6,127 nt of DNA from Bacteroidales bacterium. Lineage in GTDB: Bacteria; Bacteroidota; Bacteroidia; Bacteroidales; VadinHA17. Shown in pieces: positions 5,185-6,127 of the stretch (its first letter is position 1; each line of letters starts with the position of its first letter). Location: the NCBI GenBank assembly GCA_016936695.1, contig JAFGXK010000219.1, positions 1-6,127 of the forward strand. The letters are read 5' to 3'. A program made the translations under genes and the position numbers. The notes under the pieces are model-generated. The model was not told where the DNA came from and made no database searches. It saw nothing but the letters and a program-made list of their open reading frames with translations.

Positions 5185-5862
5185 TTATTCAGTGCTTACC
5201 CTGTAGCCAACTCCCCGTACCGTTTCGAGCCATGGAGAAGGCGCGTGGATATTCAGTTTCCTCCGCAGGTTCTTAATATGAACGTCGATAAAATTGCTGT
5301 CGTACTGGTCGTCAAGAATATTTCCCCATATATGTTCGTAAAGTTGCTGTCGGGTAAGAACTTTATCGCGGTTCAGGACAAGATACTGCAGCAGGTCATA
5401 TTCCTTCTTGGTCAGATCGACCTCCTTTCCGTTGCAGATCAGTTTCCGGGCCTGGACCTGCACAGTGAACTCCCCGAGGGTTATATCCTGGCTGACTAGG
5501 CTGAATTTCCTTCTTGCAACAGCGTTGATTCTCGAGAGGAGTTCGACCAGGGCAAAGGGCTTTGCCAGATAATCATCGGCTCCGAGGTCGAGTCCCTTCA
5601 CCTTGTCCTCGACAGCACCTCTGGCGGTTATAATAATGAACGAGGCTTCACTTCCTTCTTTCCTGGCTTCCCTGATAAGATCAAGCCCGTTGTAATCGGG
5701 AAGACCCAGGTCAAGCAGTACGAAATCATACAGGTTGACCGCAATCTTTTCGGAAGCTTCATTTCCTGTAAAAGCCGTGTCGCAAAGGAAATTCTCCGAC
5801 TTCAGGAATGAAGCGATCTCCGTTGCAAGGCTAAGTTCATCCTCAACAATCAAAACATTCAT
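5185..5862 (-). CDS. OmpR-family response regulator
   Basis: The 225-residue product has an N-terminal receiver domain (1 to about 118). It shows the acidic pair Glu7/Asp8 in VEDE, the phosphoacceptor Asp51 in LLDLGLPDYNG, Thr79 in IIITARG and Lys101 in YLAKPF. A C-terminal winged-helix DNA-binding domain follows (about 127-225) with the LTKKEYDLLQYLVLNRDKVL and VHIKNLRRKL segments and the closing VRGVGYRV. This is the standard length and order for OmpR/PhoB regulators, close to the CusR/QseB subgroup in style. It is phosphorylated by the kinase encoded 21 bp downstream and acts as a transcription factor. Targets are unknown; the lipoprotein gene and its own promoter region are natural candidates. 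I see no clean -7/-33 pair upstream; TAAATTTA at 5868-5875 is too close to the start to be trusted. Confidence 0.95.
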   Translation of the reverse strand: MNVLIVEDELSLATEIASFLKSENFLCDTAFTGNEASEKIAVNLYDFVLLDLGLPDYNGLDLIREARKEGSEASFIIITARGAVEDKVKGLDLGADDYLAKPFALVELLSRINAVARRKFSLVSQDITLGEFTVQVQARKLICNGKEVDLTKKEYDLLQYLVLNRDKVLTRQQLYEHIWGNILDDQYDSNFIDVHIKNLRRKLNIHAPSPWLETVRGVGYRVSTE

Positions 5863-5962
5863 CAGTGTAAATTTAATCTTAAAAATTCATACCCCTTTAA
5901 ATCGAACAACTATCTGTAATGATAAATATATATTTGCGGGGAGCTTGAAAACCAACTTATTT

Positions 5963-6033
5963 ACCCCAGCCCAAGGGGAATAAATTGATTTTCTTCGCTC
6001 CCCTTGGGGCCGGGGTGAACGAAGAAAATCAAT
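5963..6033. repeat. Interleaved inverted repeats A-B-A'-B'
   Basis: Arm A, ACCCCAGCCCAAGGGG (5963-5978), pairs with A' (6000-6016) apart from one mismatch and one bulge. Arm B, ATTGATTTTCTTCG (5984-5997), pairs perfectly over 14 bp with B', CGAAGAAAATCAAT (6020-6033). The order is A-B-A'-B', so the two stems cross: they can form a pseudoknot or two alternative hairpins, not two nested ones. A' also contains the small palindrome CCCCTTGGGG. It lies about 100-170 bp upstream of the response-regulator start. It may be a dispersed repeat element, a regulatory RNA fold in the leader, or a bidirectional terminator; the sequence alone does not decide. Confidence 0.6.
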
Positions 6034-6089
6034 GGGTTTTATGAACGATTCCTGATACTCATTAAATAAAAAACGGTTTTGGAATGGTA

Positions 6090-6097
6090 TAGTTTTG
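6090..6097 (+). promoter_or_regulatory. Possible -7 box pointing out of the window
   Basis: The plus strand reads TAGTTTTG, an exact TAnnTTTG match, in an AT-rich stretch at the right edge. There is no TTTG at the correct -33 distance and no gene in view downstream, so this could be chance. Confidence 0.2.
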
Positions 6098-6127
6098 CCT
6101 GATAATAAATTACTTTTAAATGATTTA

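Noticed and set aside
5868..5875. TAAATTTA as the -7 box of the response-regulator gene
   Set aside because: It would start transcription at or inside the ATG and has no -33 partner; it is also a simple AT palindrome.

Overview
The window looks like a chromosomal piece from a member of the Bacteroidota. Four things point that way. The promoters that can be seen carry the phylum's -7 box (TAnnTTTG), with a TTTG -33 box in one case. There are no convincing Shine-Dalgarno sites. The tRNA-Cys has no encoded CCA. The gene families (DUF4382 lipoprotein, CarboxypepD-like domain, Tat-signal alpha/beta hydrolase, CusRS-type two-component pair) are common there. These are family-level inferences; no species can be named.

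All convincing genes lie on the minus strand. In transcription order they are: an OmpR-type response regulator (5862-5185); its sensor histidine kinase (5163-3841), 21 bp behind; a lipoprotein with DUF4382 and a CarboxypepD-regulatory-like domain (3780-2950) with its own -7 box; a strong hairpin terminator (2866-2896); a Tat-exported alpha/beta hydrolase (2805-1528) with its own promoter; a VOC/PhnB-like protein (1474-1034); an in-frame relic of a second VOC gene (1018-941); and an intact tRNA-Cys(GCA) (810-740). The two-component pair is the only clear operon. The lipoprotein is a positional candidate for a target or partner of it, but nothing in the sequence proves this.

The left 740 bp hold no protein gene. 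They look like a scarred tRNA and integration region: a 3' fragment of a tRNA-Met still followed by its terminator, a short element with IS21-like terminal repeats, a decayed copy of the tRNA-Cys 3' end followed by a 14-bp perfect hairpin with a T-run, and two related terminator cassettes facing each other. The right end, upstream of the response regulator, holds an unusual pair of interleaved inverted repeats (order A-B-A'-B').

I see no complete undescribed system such as a defence island or CRISPR array. The most interesting material is the tRNA/att-like scar region on the left, the VOC relic, and the interleaved repeat on the right.
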